Below the pieces are notes generated by a model, which saw only the letters and a list, made by a program, of their open reading frames with translations, was not told the DNA's origin and searched no databases. 64,000 bases of DNA from Forficula auricularia (taxonomy: Eukaryota; Arthropoda; Insecta; Dermaptera; Forficulidae): positions 221,216 to 285,215 of the forward strand of contig JALMQS010000876.1 of the NCBI GenBank assembly GCA_024734495.1, given 5' to 3'. The stretch's first letter is position 1. Each line of letters begins with the position of its first letter. The translations under genes and the position numbers were made by a program. Below, piece by piece: positions 28,901 through 40,137 of this stretch.

Positions 28901-30717
28901 GTTTATCTCCAGTTAAAATAAATAAATAACTATATCTGTATATTGAGGAACAAATTAGTTAGGCCCCCATTTGTGAATTTTTAATTTCTACTCTCCACTA
29001 AAGTAGAGTTCCCAAATGTTTTAAAAATATCGATTTACCTTTGCTTAAAATAAATGTTTAAATAGGAGATAATTTTTTTTTAATTGGCCTTTTTACATCA
29101 CACAGGCCCCTTAGCCAATTCATTGTAATAAAATAGGACCACCGAACACGATTTTATAATTCCTACGCTCTCTGCTCATATTTACAATAATATATTAAAA
29201 TAAAAATACTTACTGATACAGCTCATCCAAATGCCTCATGGCTTGGCTAAATTGGATCCAAGTTTCATGATATAATCTGAGTTGGAATTTTCCATCATCT
29301 TGTTGAAACTTTTCTACAAGTTGTCTCACATGATTTGTTAAAAGTGATATTGTTGCGACCCACAATTCTTCATCATATTGATAGGGAAGTGTCGAGCAAA
29401 GGGTTTCTATATCTCTAAAAAAAAAAATATGTATTATTAACATAAGATATTATTGAGTACATATTTAAGTTTCGCGGCTCAAAATGCTTTGTTGGGGACA
29501 GACAATTAGTAAAATAATAACATTGCCCAATTGAATTCAAATATAGTGAATGAAATAGTTCACCAGCAAACACATAGATGCCGCCCGCGCTCTATGAAAT
29601 TGTCCCTAATGTTAAGAAATACAAAATATGTAATTACAGAATCAAATAAGGACAATAAGTATAAATACAAAATGTAAAGAAAATAAAATAAGTAAATTGT
29701 AAATTATTTGAATAAACATAAAGGTTAGCAATTTGGCAATAGGAATTTTCAACTCTAGAAATATTCCATGACTACAAATAGTCAAGGATTAATATAAATA
29801 AAAGGAAAATTCTTATGTCAAATTGTCGAAACTGATCTACCTAGAATTCTAGTGTTTATTAAAAGATCTAAACCCTTCGTCCAGTTGAATCTTGTTAATT
29901 AGACTTTCAGCCCGGAGAATATCCGTTGAAACGCGCTGTTAGTTGAAAAGACAATCTTTGACAAATACTTATGGTAACGGTTAGCTGACTCATAATCAGT
30001 CCAGCACCGCCATAGCTTTAAAACATATTTTATTGTTTAATTCTAAGCCTTGGTTCGAATATAGAACAAAAAGAAGTGGCAACCATAGATATTAAATGTA
30101 GTGTAACCAAATTAAATTTGCCGCGGTTATGCCCCGGGAGCCTGGTGTCTAAACAGATCTCTCTACTCGAAAGGAAGTTAGTTGGAAACTCATTCGGGCA
30201 CGTGGGGCTTTTAAGATAAGATTATGTGGCAAGATGAGTACCATAAGTATTTCTCAAGTGAAGTGAAGGGCATATGCTCTGTTTAGTATTTATTTGTCCG
30301 GTCAGGTCTAGCGCTCTCCGCTAGATGGCACTGAGACCTCAGATACAAATAGTTTATTCAACTAAAACAATACTTTAAGACAATTGTAGTGATAATTCCT
30401 TAAGTATACAACAGTCAATTTGTTAAACACATTGTATAATATGTGAGTCAATCAATCAATTATGAAACGATAACCCAATAAATTAATGAGAGTCGAAATT
30501 CTACCCAAATAGATACAGCGTTATTACAATCATATATTATTATTTTGATTACTTACTCTTTTCTTTCATTGAGTGTCGATTCTGGAACATTTACCGAATT
30601 AATATAATCTTGAACGGTTATTTGTATACGGCCCCAGCTCTCATCAAAATTAACTTCATTGTAAGGCCTTAAATCGAATGATATTAACAAGTTTTCAAAG
30701 TATTCGAAATTAGACAT
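22515..30717 (-). CDS. CUL2: Cullin-2-like scaffold protein, 13 coding exons, lesioned 3' end
   Basis: Cullins are the scaffolds of cullin-RING ubiquitin ligases; CUL2 carries elongin B/C-VHL-type receptors at its N-terminus and RBX1 at its C-terminus. Coding exons (minus strand): 30717-30557, 29414-29214, 27565-27459, 27382-27198, 25108-24942, 24863-24449, 24352-24137, 23899-23753, 23664-23590, 23508-23442, 23351-23152, 22959-22755, 22680-22515. All internal borders are AG/GT and phases join. The first eleven exons give an unbroken 647 codons. Diagnostic text: VNFDESWGRIQ (N-terminus), HLDELYQYLN, DQTCGSVINHN, LVKYCDGVLKKSSKNI, KICGFEFTSKLNQM, SGRKLTWLHHLSQGQ and STFQMAILLLFEN, all closest to CUL2 among human cullins. 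The total would be near 745 codons, the usual CUL2 length. ATG 30717 opens MSNFEYFENL, and an acceptor at 30737-30739 implies an upstream non-coding exon. The last two exons are broken (separate entry). Confidence 0.9.
22855..22861 (-). other. Candidate one-base insertion in a homopolymer (cullin exon 12)
   Basis: Run of six A on the minus strand. Five A would keep the exon open and in phase with both neighbours. A similar shift in exon 13 maps to the ccaaaaggg stretch at 22660-22668. Confidence 0.6.
25303..25860. repeat. Foldback element with about 180-bp arms
   Basis: Left arm 25303-25490 and right arm 25665-25860 are inverse copies: for example, taaacttatctgtctggggt on the left and accccagacagataagttta on the right. 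Outer ends contain ctggttcgaaac and its inverse, plus a hammerhead-like word order (ctgaagaag .. gaaacgt) too degraded to fold convincingly. The loop is about 175 bp. Confidence 0.75.
26255..26630. repeat. 48-bp minisatellite with a three-unit higher-order pattern
   Basis: The word ctgttttcc recurs at about 26264, 26314, 26362, 26410, 26458, 26506, 26554 and 26602, a period of 48. Units differ at the following bases (cattg, caatg, cagtatc), and these three types cycle twice, so the array has a 144-bp higher-order unit. Because 48 is a multiple of 3, open frames run through it on both strands; these are by-products, not genes. Confidence 0.9.
26830..26872 (+). ncRNA. Hammerhead ribozyme-like motif, plus strand
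   Basis: Stem I strand TGAGA, core CTGAAGA (35-41 of 26800s), GAAA at 26860-26863, then CGTC and TCTCG, which pairs with the first strand over 5 bp. Stem II is poorly formed in this copy, which lowers confidence. The inverse copy at about 25900-25945 has a slightly different stem II. Confidence 0.35.
27620..28180 (-). mobile_element. Dispersed repeat copy (Helitron-like family) in cullin intron 2
   Basis: The inverse of 57990-59165 over most of its length, sharing ctgatgtggccatccacttg, the 'gtatacaaaatttggttg' core, agtttttgagctagctcgtc and tttttgagatattttgaaa. The plus copy has a LINE inserted in it; this one does not, so it shows the pre-insertion state. A shorter relative is at 38510-38730. 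Confidence 0.65.
28342..28386 (+). ncRNA. Degenerate hammerhead-like motif
   Basis: CTGATGA at 28350-28356, stem II ggccaagcc, GAAA at 28370-28373, then ATAGTCTC. The stem III loop is altered compared with the GAAACTATAGTC copies at 48783-48825 and 60038-60080. It lies in cullin intron 2. Confidence 0.35.
28480..30550. other. Cullin introns 1-2 flanking exon 2
   Basis: 28480-28610 is the inverse of 31605-31725 and related to 61356-61410 (gttataagactgtctcaaga). The rest of the sequence around exon 2 (29214-29414) is unremarkable intron; 29450-30540 has somewhat mixed composition but no recognised feature. Confidence 0.45.
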
Positions 30718-31109
30718 TTTGAATAAATATAGATTCCTGAAAAAAAAATTATATATTAGCAATCAAATATAAAATAATAATAAAGGGCTTGTCAGACGAT
30801 GGGGACCACGTGATCCACCAAAATTAAAACAAGTTGAATAAAAAAGTTTGAGAATATTTTCCTAAATAAAAGAAAAATTATCTCTCATTCTTTTCTAAGA
30901 GAACAGAAAAATAATAAATATATGCAATGCGTGATAATTGATCACATTTTAATACAGAATTTAATAACAGACAAACAATTCCTTTCAATAAAATTATTTC
31001 TTGAAATCACATATAAAACCGGAAATATTTTAACCGCCCACGCATATCCAGAGGAAATAAATACATGTTTGAAGGGAAAAATCTATCTATCGGAAAAAAT
31101 AAATAAGAA

Positions 31110-31345
31110 TATTCATAAAAGGATTACCTAATGGGAAACTAAACTTGTAAATAGACCACAAAATAACAAAAAAATGAGAAAATAAAAACAAGTTTGAATT
31201 TACAAATAAAATATTCGAAGCATTCTGGTCAACTAGAAAATTTAAAATGAAAGATCAAAAAAAAATAACCAATGAAGAAGTTTCGCCGCCAGAGTGGGTA
31301 GTTTTCAAATTAAAAATATGCCATTTGGCGGGAAGTTTAAAATAT
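31110..31345 (-). promoter_or_regulatory. Putative cullin promoter and first exon, proximal copy (P3)
   Basis: A diverged third copy of the unit at 32259-32736 and 33966-34436. The minus strand has a donor-like cccattag followed by gtaatc (exon end 31128), and the upstream E2F-type site TTTGGCGGGAA at 31324-31334. It shares agaagtttcgccgccagagt with the other copies. It is the nearest to the coding exon (30717). Confidence 0.5.
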
Positions 31346-32258
31346 AAATAAAAATCTAATGAACCACGTGGTAATCCCAACCGTAAAGTTTTAATATTAT
31401 ATTAATTCAATAGTTACATTTTAAAAAAATATTATATTGTAAAATAGATTCCTTCAATTAAATTATAGGATATCTTTTTAAATTATTATTTAAAAAGTTT
31501 AATGTTTTAATTTTTTTTTATGCGTCACCAGATTTTTAGACCACGTGCTTTCACTAATGATTAAGCAGCCAAATAAATTTTCAATAAAATGAAAATATAC
31601 CTGGTGAGTTTTTTTATCTTGAGACTGTCTTATAACTCAAAAACAGTTTCATATAAAAGTTTATTTATACCAAGGGGAAACTAAACAACGCTTTTATTTG
31701 TCGACGTAGAAAAAGCTTTCAAAGGTATTTCAATGTTAAGTTCTGTTTTTTAAATGACACCTTATATTTTTCTATATATTAATCTACAAAAAAAAACTGA
31801 ACAACTTTCATAAGAACTATTTTTTATATGACAACAAATAAACAAAATAAATGAATCAATAAGATCTCAAAAAAATTCTTAATAATTATTTAACTTAATT
31901 ATCAAATAAATAATTAATTATTAAATAAATATTTATTAAATCGAAAAGTCACAACAATGACAATAAGTGTTTATAATGATATTAATACTTCATTATACTC
32001 AGATTTAAGAGAATATTTTCCACTTAATAGAACTAGTTACAAATTCTTGTGTTTAAAAAAATTTATTTCTCGTGTCAATCCAGTAGATAGTTATAGTATT
32101 GTATACCATAATAAAAATGGGGTATTTTTTGTTAAAGAAATTATTGAAATGTTCTTCATTTAAGCCGTGAATGTGTGTGAATGGGGCTGTTATTGAAATG
32201 AATGCCGAGCGTTTTCCTTAAAAAACAGAACTTGACCTTAAAATAACCAAGAAAGCAT

Positions 32259-32736
32259 GGATTGTCGCGAAAGAACCTCCTTAATTCTAATATAGTACAA
32301 AAAAAATAATAAATAAATATATAGAATGCTTGTAAATCAAATAATTAGCCATAGAAAATCTGAAAACAAACACAGAATTCTGTAATGTAAGTTGCCTGTG
32401 CAATTCATATTAGGAATATCTACGCATATACACTGAACAAATAAATTAATGCTCGACTAAAAATTCTAATCTATTTAAATAAATAAATAAATATATTCAT
32501 AAATCACTTACCAAATGGGATAGAACGATAGAAACTGCTAGATACACGATTCACCACAAATTTGCACCGAAATTGAGAAAATAAAAACAAATCTCAAGTT
32601 TATAAAAATACAAGACAGTACAAGACGAGATTTTATACTGAGATGTTGTTGGAAATAATTTGACAAGAAGTTTCGCAAACCAGGGTGGGTATTTCGAAAA
32701 TTAAATATATTTATTTTGGAGGGAAATTTCAAAAAA
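32259..32736 (-). promoter_or_regulatory. Putative cullin promoter and first exon, middle copy (P2)
   Basis: About 478 bp, around 90% identical by eye to 33966-34436. The minus strand reads tctatcccatttg then gtaagtg, a strong splice donor (exon end 32512). This fits the acceptor just before the cullin ATG (30737-30739). The E2F-like site of the other copies is changed here to TTTGGAGGGAA (32715-32725). Confidence 0.55.
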
Positions 32737-32739
32737 CAC

Positions 32740-33960
32740 TGCCTAAGGAATCCGCGCGGAAATTTACTTAAATATTATTTTAAAAAATTAATATTGATGA
32801 TATTTAAAATATTTTTTTATCAATATTTAAAATAGTATATATATATATATATGGATTTCAAAACAGTAGGTTCCCTCGAAATGTTGTAAAATAATAAAGT
32901 GAATCATCAAAAGATAAAAAAAATTGACTTAAAGAAACATAATTTTTTTATTTTACCCCAAGTTTTTCAAGGAAGATTATAAATTAAAAAAAAAGTCAGA
33001 ACAAATCCGAGAGTCAAAAAGGATTGAAATGTTCAAAAAAAAAGAATGGGAATTATTTGTACTTGAAAAATTAACTTAAAATATAAAAATTGGGGTAAAA
33101 AAGTGTTACCGTCAAATTGACGGCTTTTGGGCGTTCTAGTGTTAAGAGATTTCTTTATTAATATTTAAAAAAAATGTTAAAAAAAAAACAAACTATTTTC
33201 ATAAAATTATTTTATAAATAGAAGACTCTAGATACAAAAATAATTATTTTTAATAGGAATTGAAACTTTTGTATTATATGTATTTGATTTTAACTTAACG
33301 TTTTAAGCTTGATTTTTTTTTATAAAAGATTTTATTTATTTATAATTTCGATTATTTGCTCATAAGAATTGTATATTTACGTTAATTCGCCATTGACCAT
33401 ATAATCAGAACTTGACTAAATTAATATCGGATCACCCCCCAAGGGACCCTCTTTCAAATATAAAAAGAATCATCGAAATCGGTTAATAAACAAAGAGTTA
33501 TGCCTAAACAAACATGGCCTCCACAAGGATCCAAACGCAAAAAAAAGCCACATGGTAATACCAACCGTAAAATTTTAATATTATATTAATAATTAAATGT
33601 TTAACAAATATTAATAAATTTTCACGAGAATGAAAATAATTATAAAAACAAAAAAAAATACTATTGTTATACCTAATGTTGAATTTGAATTTATTTAATG
33701 AACTATAATTCACGGAGTTGGAGAACACGTCTTTTAGAATTATATTTACACAATTGCTGTGAAGGCCCTGTTATTAGCTTGTTATTTTTAATTTAATTTA
33801 ATTTTTAATATCATTTTTATAAGATTGGATTTGAAAATTATTTCGAGTGTATATTTTCTGCCCTTGAAATGGTTTATTATTTGTCTATTTTTTAAAAAAA
33901 CATAACCTAAAATTTTACTTCCGTTTATATTTATAGAGTGGTTACGAGGCTAAAACTTTC
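32740..33960. other. Spacer between first-exon copies
   Basis: Very AT-rich. 33545-33600 repeats 31362-31420 (accaaccgtaaaattttaat), so the duplicated block extends past the first exon. No open gene is recognised. Confidence 0.45.
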
Positions 33961-33965
33961 CATTT

Positions 33966-34436
33966 GGATTGTCGCGAAAGAACCTCCTTAATTATAATAT
34001 AGTACAAAAAAATAATAAATAAATATATAGAATGGTTGTTAAATAAATAAATAGGCATAGAAAATCCGAAAACAGATACAGAATTCTGTAATGTAAGTTG
34101 CCTCTGGAATTCATAATAGGAATATCTACGCATATACACTGAACAAATAAATTCATGCTCGACTAAAAATTCTAATCTATTAAAATAAATAAATAAATAT
34201 ATTCATAAATCACTTACCAAATGGGATAGAACGATAGCAGCTGCTAGATACACGATTCACCACAAATTTGCACCGAAATTGAGAAAATAAAACAGTTCTC
34301 AAGTTTATAAAAATCCAAAAACAAGACGAGATTTTATAATGAGATGTTGTTGGAAATAATTTGACAAGAAGTTTCTCAAACCAGGGTGGGTATTTCGGAA
34401 ACTAAAAATATGTATTTTGGCGCGAATTTTCAAAAA
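33966..34436 (-). promoter_or_regulatory. Putative cullin promoter and first exon, distal copy (P1)
   Basis: Same unit as 32259-32736, with the same donor (exon end 34218). Upstream, on the minus side, TTTGGCGCGAA at 34416-34426 matches the E2F consensus TTTSSCGC. The conserved box ccagggtgggtatttcg adjoins it. If real, transcripts from each copy would splice to the same coding exon. This is inferred from position and splice signals only. Confidence 0.55.
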
Positions 34437-34729
34437 CGATATACCCTTTCATTCTAAAGAAATATTACACTTATACCAGGGTGGGTAACAGACTTTTATT
34501 TTGAGAGATCATGAGCCGGTAGCCCCCCAGGGGAGGATTTTTGAATCTTGGACTTCAAAAATAGTTTTTAAGAAGTGGAAAATTTACAGGTTTACCTACC
34601 TATTAAATGTATATTATAATATAATTTGACTATATTTCGCTAATTGAGGTCTTCATATTTAATAAATTGGTTGAGACTACTGATGAAAATTAGATATTTT
34701 TTAAAATTAAAAAAAAATTTAGTTACAGC

Positions 34730-34955
34730 TTCTTTAGTCCAGGCAAATTACGATTTTAACAGGAAATAATTCCCGGCAAAGATTTTGTCACTAGTAATAC
34801 CTTTATTGGTACTCCAATATTACTATCCTAAGTTTTCTTCCAAATCTGTGCTGTTTCTACGCGCCTCAAAATGAGCAAATTTTGGAGTTTTTTTCTGTTT
34901 TTCTTGTATAACTCAAAAACAGCTTATCAAATCAAAATAATTTTTTTTAGATAAA
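34730..34955 (+). repeat. Dispersed repeat 'aaagattttgtcac..cctcaaaatgagcaaa'
   Basis: Recurs at 46050-46205 (+), 49160-49330 (-) and 63505-63715 (+), each with ggaaataattc, the core acctttattg, cctaagtttt and cctcaaaatgagcaaattt. No ends are recognised. Confidence 0.65.
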
Positions 34956-35070
34956 TTAAAGCGCTCTAAATTACAATTAAAATGATCAAAATTTCATCTC
35001 ATTAAATTTGCTACAATTTAAATAAAGTTTCATTCTAATTGGATAATGGTAACATGAGTAGGGCTGCACA

Positions 35071-35245
35071 CGAGACGATACTTGGTCTCTTCTCGCCTCG
35101 TAACGTCTCGTTTCTACGAGACGATACTTAGTCTCTTCTCGCCTCGTAACGTTTCGTTTCTACGAGACGATAACGCCTCAACGAAAACGAGACGATACCG
35201 ATACGAGCCCATGAGAGTCCCGTGTCTAGTCTCGTGGTCTCGTGG
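35071..35245. repeat. CGAGAC-rich tandem repeat, 46-bp period
   Basis: cgagacgatactt recurs at 35071 and 35117 with cgagacgata again at 35163, and related words follow to 35245. It is locally GC-rich in an AT-rich setting. It is preceded by tagggctgcaca, which resembles a hAT end, but no matching right end was found. Confidence 0.7.
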
Positions 35246-35307
35246 CCTCGTAACCATTTTTTGTGTGGTTAAATATAATATTAAATTAAAATGTATTTTT
35301 AATCTTA

Positions 35308-35635
35308 TTGAAAATAAAAATTATAAAATATTTGGTCAAGGACACTCAGCGACCCACATTTTTTTTTAATTTTAAAATGATAGTCTATTTTTAACTAAAG
35401 TATGAAATTTAAATAGAAATTCAAACTTTAGTTAAAAATAGATTATGATTTTAATATTAAAAAAAATTGTGGATCACTGAGTGAGTATTGAAAATAAATA
35501 TTATAAAATATTTGGTCACGGACTCTCATCGACCCAAAAAATTTTTCAATTTTAAAATGATAATCTATTTTTAACTTAAGTTTGAAATTTAAATAGAAAT
35601 TCAAACTTTAATAAAATTAACCACAAAAATAATAC
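35308..35635. repeat. Direct repeat of about 180 bp, each unit with a hairpin
   Basis: Two units, starting at about 35308 and 35488, share ttataaaatatttggtca, ttttaaaatgataatcta and the hairpin gaaatttaaatagaaattc flanked by aactaaag/ctttagtt. Confidence 0.75.
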
Positions 35636-35639
35636 TTTT

Positions 35640-37005
35640 ATCAGCTTCATTGGAGCTGACGAGCCGCTCTTTTGAAAAATCATCATTTTTCAGTTTCACT
35701 AATCAAGTTTAAAAAAAGGCGCGTCATCCAGGCTATCTTCAGATCAGTCAAAATTCTCGTTATAAAATTCCAAATTTATTATTATTTTAAATATATTATA
35801 CATCAAAAGTCTATAACATTCTTTTATGCGATTTCATTTATTTGTATTTAATTTAAATTTTGAAGAGTTATAATGACATTTTATAAATTTTCTCTATTTT
35901 CACTATTCATAAATCAATTTATAGTGTCTTTAAATTAAAACTGATTTTACAAATCAAGTTTATATAATTATTATTAATTTTCTGCCAAGACAGATTAATT
36001 TATCAATTGATGTAATTTTATATATTTATTAGTGAAGATTTTAATTTGATTCATATTGAGATGTGACCAATCCATTTTCGAAATTTCTAACTTCACTCAA
36101 GACAACATTTTGTTGAATCATTCTCTCATTTTCGACAAACAAAAGCCAATCGCATTTATCATTCAACTGGGCATTAAAACTAGTAATTTCTATATTTCTG
36201 CATATAAAAATAAAATTATAGTTTTATAAATACATTATTGCTGAACTTGTAGCATCAGGAACATTTTTTAATATCCAATTAACACATATATTGGTCGCAA
36301 GGTCCAAGGTCCAAGGTTCAAGGTTCAAGGTTTTGAATTGAAACAAAATCAAAACCCCTTTCAAATCTTAAAAATCCAGACAAAAACATTTTGTGTGCAA
36401 ACAACTGATTTGACGCCAACCAGTGGAGACACCTTCTTCTGCAATCAGCTTGCAAGAAACTTAGACTCATAAACAAGAGCTAATTATATTAACATACATT
36501 ATATTATTATTCCTCATTTTAGCTTTAAATATAAATCAATATTTATATATATAAAGTATATTTTTTTTGTTATTTATACATATATCATTATATGTATACA
36601 AATTGTTAAGATTAAAAATAAAAGCATCTCATTGCAACTTTTCGCCTTTTATTTGAACGAAATCAACGCAGCAGACTTATCTTACAGTCCATAAGTTTAC
36701 TATCACTGTTGTGAAAGAAATAGAAATTAAACCCAGCGACCTATGCGAATCATTTGCTTGTGGCCATCACTAGTCAATTGATTCAACCCCTCTGCGAGAT
36801 TTAAATTTACAACTTAAATTAAGCAACCCCCCAATAGTTGACAACCCCCGTCAGCTACATTCATTACTAATAAATATTTTTAACTCATATATATTTTTTT
36901 AATAATTAGGATATTCAATCCAAAGGGATATTAATGAAAAAACACGTTTTTAAACTTTTTACTTTTAATAGAATATTATAATAATAATAATAATAATAAT
37001 AATAA
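35640..37005. other. Gene-free stretch
   Basis: Unrecognised AT-rich sequence. Small features are a ggtccaa/ggttcaa short tandem array at about 36298-36335 and an AAT microsatellite at 36979-37005. Confidence 0.5.
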
Positions 37006-37006
37006 C

Positions 37007-37300
37007 TTTACTAGAAATTCATAGATCAAAGATGGTGTCATCTATTAATTCCGATGGAGTGGAATATTTTTAATTATATGTCAGAGGGGTTGTTTTTCAC
37101 CCCCTCGGGAATCGAACCCGAGTGCCAGTAACAGCAATCCGGGCCACCTGGCTCACCTGCGGGATACGAATTGCGATTACTGGCACTCGGGTTCGATTCC
37201 CGAGGGGGTGAAAACAACCCCTCTGACATATAATTAAAAATATTCCACTCCATCGGAATTAATAGATGACACCATCTTTGATCTATGAATTCTAGTAAAT
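37007..37300. repeat. Palindromic foldback element with tRNA-like arms, copy C
   Basis: Near-perfect arms of about 120 bp (37007-37128 and 37178-37300). Each arm holds tcgggttcgattcccgaggg, with a perfect B box GGTTCGATTCC. The centre has ggctcacctgcggg, which resembles a tRNA A box. cccctctgac then leads into the AT-rich outer arm. The outer arm sequence is unlike copies A and B. Confidence 0.85.
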
Positions 37301-37324
37301 TTGAATCTATTACCATCGGCAAAT

Positions 37325-37790
37325 TAATATCTTTCATAATAATCTTTATTAGCTATTTTCAGCCATAACATATACAATAATAATATGCAAGAACATACAA
37401 TGTTAACATCACAAAAATAATAATATACAATTATAATATCACAAAACAAAAGAAAACAATACAACACAATACAATTTAACAATACAATGCAATAATGACG
37501 CAATCACAATACAACATTATAATTTTCGAGGAGATTCCACAAGAAGATTATCTTTTCGAAATTACGAATTCCAACAATCGCTCCTTAAATTCCTGGATTC
37601 TTGTGACATTTCTTATCTCACTCGGCACTTTATTGTAATCGGACAAACCCCCATAAAATAAAGTCCTAAATTTTTTATTTGTCCTACAAATATCAATCCT
37701 GAAATTTTCCCCACCTCTCAAATCATAATAACCACCTTCATTCGTATATTTTAATTTTTCCCTGAATATATTATATTATATTGAATAAAT
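37325..37790 (-). mobile_element. LINE (non-LTR retrotransposon) 3' end
   Basis: The minus strand encodes the end of a reverse-transcriptase ORF: YTNEGGYYDLRGG, FRIDICRTNKKFRTLFYGG, LSDYNKVPSEIRNVTRIQEF and then KERLLEFVISKR before a stop near 37553. A 3' UTR of short repeats ends agctaataaagattattatg at about 37333. This is a different family from the LINE at 58503-58990. It is truncated upstream. Confidence 0.8.
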
Positions 37791-37912
37791 TAAAATATAT
37801 ATTAAAAAAAAATACAAATCTTCTAGAAAACAAAGCAATTTTTTTTCAAATTTCAAAAATATTGATAAAGGGAGAAATTTTTACCGAAAGGTTTAGGTTT
37901 ATAATTTTTATA

Positions 37913-38322
37913 AAAAAAAAAAAATAAAACTGACTTCAAAAGAATTAAATGCAACAAATAAAATAATAATAACTAAAAAATAAAATAAAATCCACTAAAA
38001 GGTATGAAATAATTATCTAATTTAGTTACAACTAAACGACGAAATATTAACATGAAATTACTTTTTGAAGTCGACCAAACAAACTATATAAGCGAGGCGT
38101 AACCCCCAAACATACTAAGTAAGATCCGTCGAGTTTGATTCATAAAATGTATATGTTTGGCACCGACTTCAAAAAGTGATTTCATGTTAATATTTCGTCG
38201 TTTAGTTGTAACTAAATTAGATAATTATTTCATACCTTTTAGTGAATTTTATTTGATTTTTGAGTTCTTATTATTTTATTTATTGCATTTAATTTTTTTG
38301 AAAGTCGGTTTTATTTTTTTTT
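37913..38322. repeat. Foldback element with about 160-bp arms
   Basis: The arms 37913-38074 and 38164-38322 are inverse: tttagttgtaactaaattag on the right matches its complement on the left, and cgacttcaaaaagtg / cacttttt..gaagtcg face the 90-bp loop. Confidence 0.75.
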
Positions 38323-38734
38323 ATAAAAATTATTTCTATTTTTCTCTTTTTAGTGATGTTATTAATAGTGACTTAATATAATACTTTGTATGCATCTCGT
38401 AAGAGAAAGCGTCGGGCGAATGAATCAAAAAATGATAATAAAATTCATTCCATAAATATAGAAATTCTCTCGAAACGTTTGCGGGTTTTAAATGAATCTT
38501 ATTTAAATTTGTTAAGGTACTAACTTACAGACATTTTGACGAAATAATTAATATCTCGTAAAATATAATTTTTACGCTGTTCACTTATAAGGGCTTTTTT
38601 GTAGACCAAAACGCCATGATTTTGCTCAATTTTCTCTATCAAAATATGTTCAGCCGTTTTTGAGATATTTCGAAAAAACCAATAATTTTTTAATTCACGA
38701 TAATAATACTTGAGCATACCCTGAATATAGTAAT

Positions 38735-38902
38735 GAGAGGGGTGTACCGCGATTGGAATTAGGTGTACTTTTTTCTGGAATTATATAGATTTATTTTGAA
38801 ATTCATTAGATAATGCCCCTTTATCTATTGTCTTCTACTTGGAATTGAAAATGGAAGCGGAAGTAGGTGTACACGATAATAGGTCTCGGTCTCACCTCGT
38901 GG
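38735..38902. mobile_element. Diverged second copy of the 158-bp MITE
   Basis: It shares with 3101-3258 the stretches gtaccgcgattggaattagg, cattagataatgcccctt, ctacttgga and gtaggtgtacac. The terminal inverted repeats are degraded. Confidence 0.6.
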
Positions 38903-39405
38903 TAATGTAATGAAGAATTGAACCGAGATTATGGCTGTGAAAACGTCGTTTCGATATCTCTAATACTTTCTGAATTATTCAAGTTTCAAATTTTCATTCA
39001 TGGATACAAAAACGCATTAATGAATGAATTTTTTTATTCACTCACACTCACACTGCTACACGTTGTTTTATTTTTTTCTCTCTCTATTTATTTATTATTT
39101 TTTCATTTTATTAGTTTTATGACGGCCATAAAAATGCCTTTCTTTTCTTCTTTGGGAAAACAAACAAGCACTAAATCAATTAGTCGAGAGTGACCCAAAG
39201 ACTAATTTGACCTTGCTCACCGAGAGAGAGAGCGAGAGAGAGCAATTGATCAACAATGAATGCTCTCTCATTAACAAAGCAAACAAAACAAAGAGTACAA
39301 GAAAAACATAAACAATCGCCATGTGTAGAGAATGTAGAGATTCTATCTATTGAGGTGATAATTGGTTATTCAAATAAATATTTATAATTGATAGAATATA
39401 AAATG
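38903..39405. other. Unassigned sequence of more complex composition
   Basis: It contains a GAGA-type purine run (39226-39244) and ctctctct. A short frame at 39130-39190 reads MPFFSSLGKQTSTK and stops; I do not recognise it and see no good splice donor. A regulatory role (GAGA sites) is possible but unsupported. Confidence 0.35.
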
Positions 39406-39409
39406 AGCT

Positions 39410-40070
39410 GAAAAGCTGGTACACACCTGTGTTTCTTGGAATAAAATATACCATCTTTTTGCTTTTTAACCCGCGCAATGATTTCTGAGCATATACAAAT
39501 TGTCATTCTTGAATGTTTGTATCCTATTGAAATGACAATTTGGCACGAAACTATATATTTCTACATTTCAATGAACCAAATTTTTAGCTTTTATTCTGAG
39601 AATGTTTTCTATTGACTATCTTAATTTATTTTAACTAGTGAGCTAAAAATTAAAGGTAACACAACTATTTTATTTCTATATTACAATGTATCACATTTTA
39701 TTATTTTTATCCAAGAAACCTTCCCTGAAAATAAAAATTTAACAAATTTGAATCGATTATTAGCTAGTGAGCTGAAAAATTGCGTATGCAACTGTGTTTC
39801 TACAATACAATGTGCCAAAATTTTTGGCTTCTTCCTTGCCAGTGATTTCTCAGCACATAAGTTGACATTCTTTAATGTTTGTATCTATTGCGCTAAATCT
39901 TGGTACGCCAACTATATTTTTTCTAATTACGATTCATCAAATTTACCCTTTTATTCCAAAAACATTGTCTGAAAATATAAATTGCCAATTTTGAATGGTG
40001 ATAGCAAATTAGCTGAAAATTGGTACAGACCTGCAGTATTTTTCTACATTTTACCCTTTTAGCCCCGAAA
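39410..40070 (+). repeat. Decayed tandem array, about 120-bp period, six units
   Basis: The block 'ttggtac..caactgtatttctacat..caatg' recurs at about 39415, 39538, 39649, 39778, 39895 and 40015. Between blocks are shared words (gctttattctgagaatg, tgacattcttgaatgtttgt, agctagtgagctgaaaatt). Identity is low, so this is an old satellite-like array. Confidence 0.75.
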
Positions 40071-40137
40071 TTGTTTTCTGAATATAAGGCAAATTTAAAA
40101 TTGGGCTGGAATGTTATATTGTTAGGAAATATTAAAA

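Noticed and set aside
31957..32163. 68-codon open frame upstream of the cullin
   Set aside because: AT-driven composition, no similarity, and not duplicated with the flanking first-exon units.
37140..37215. tRNA gene on either strand of palindrome C
   Set aside because: The B box is perfect, but the cloverleaf does not close and the sequence is part of an inverted repeat.
38918..39193. Possible N-terminal exon MPFFSSLGKQTSTK
   Set aside because: It stops five codons later, no convincing donor precedes the stop, and it was not recognised as a known protein start.
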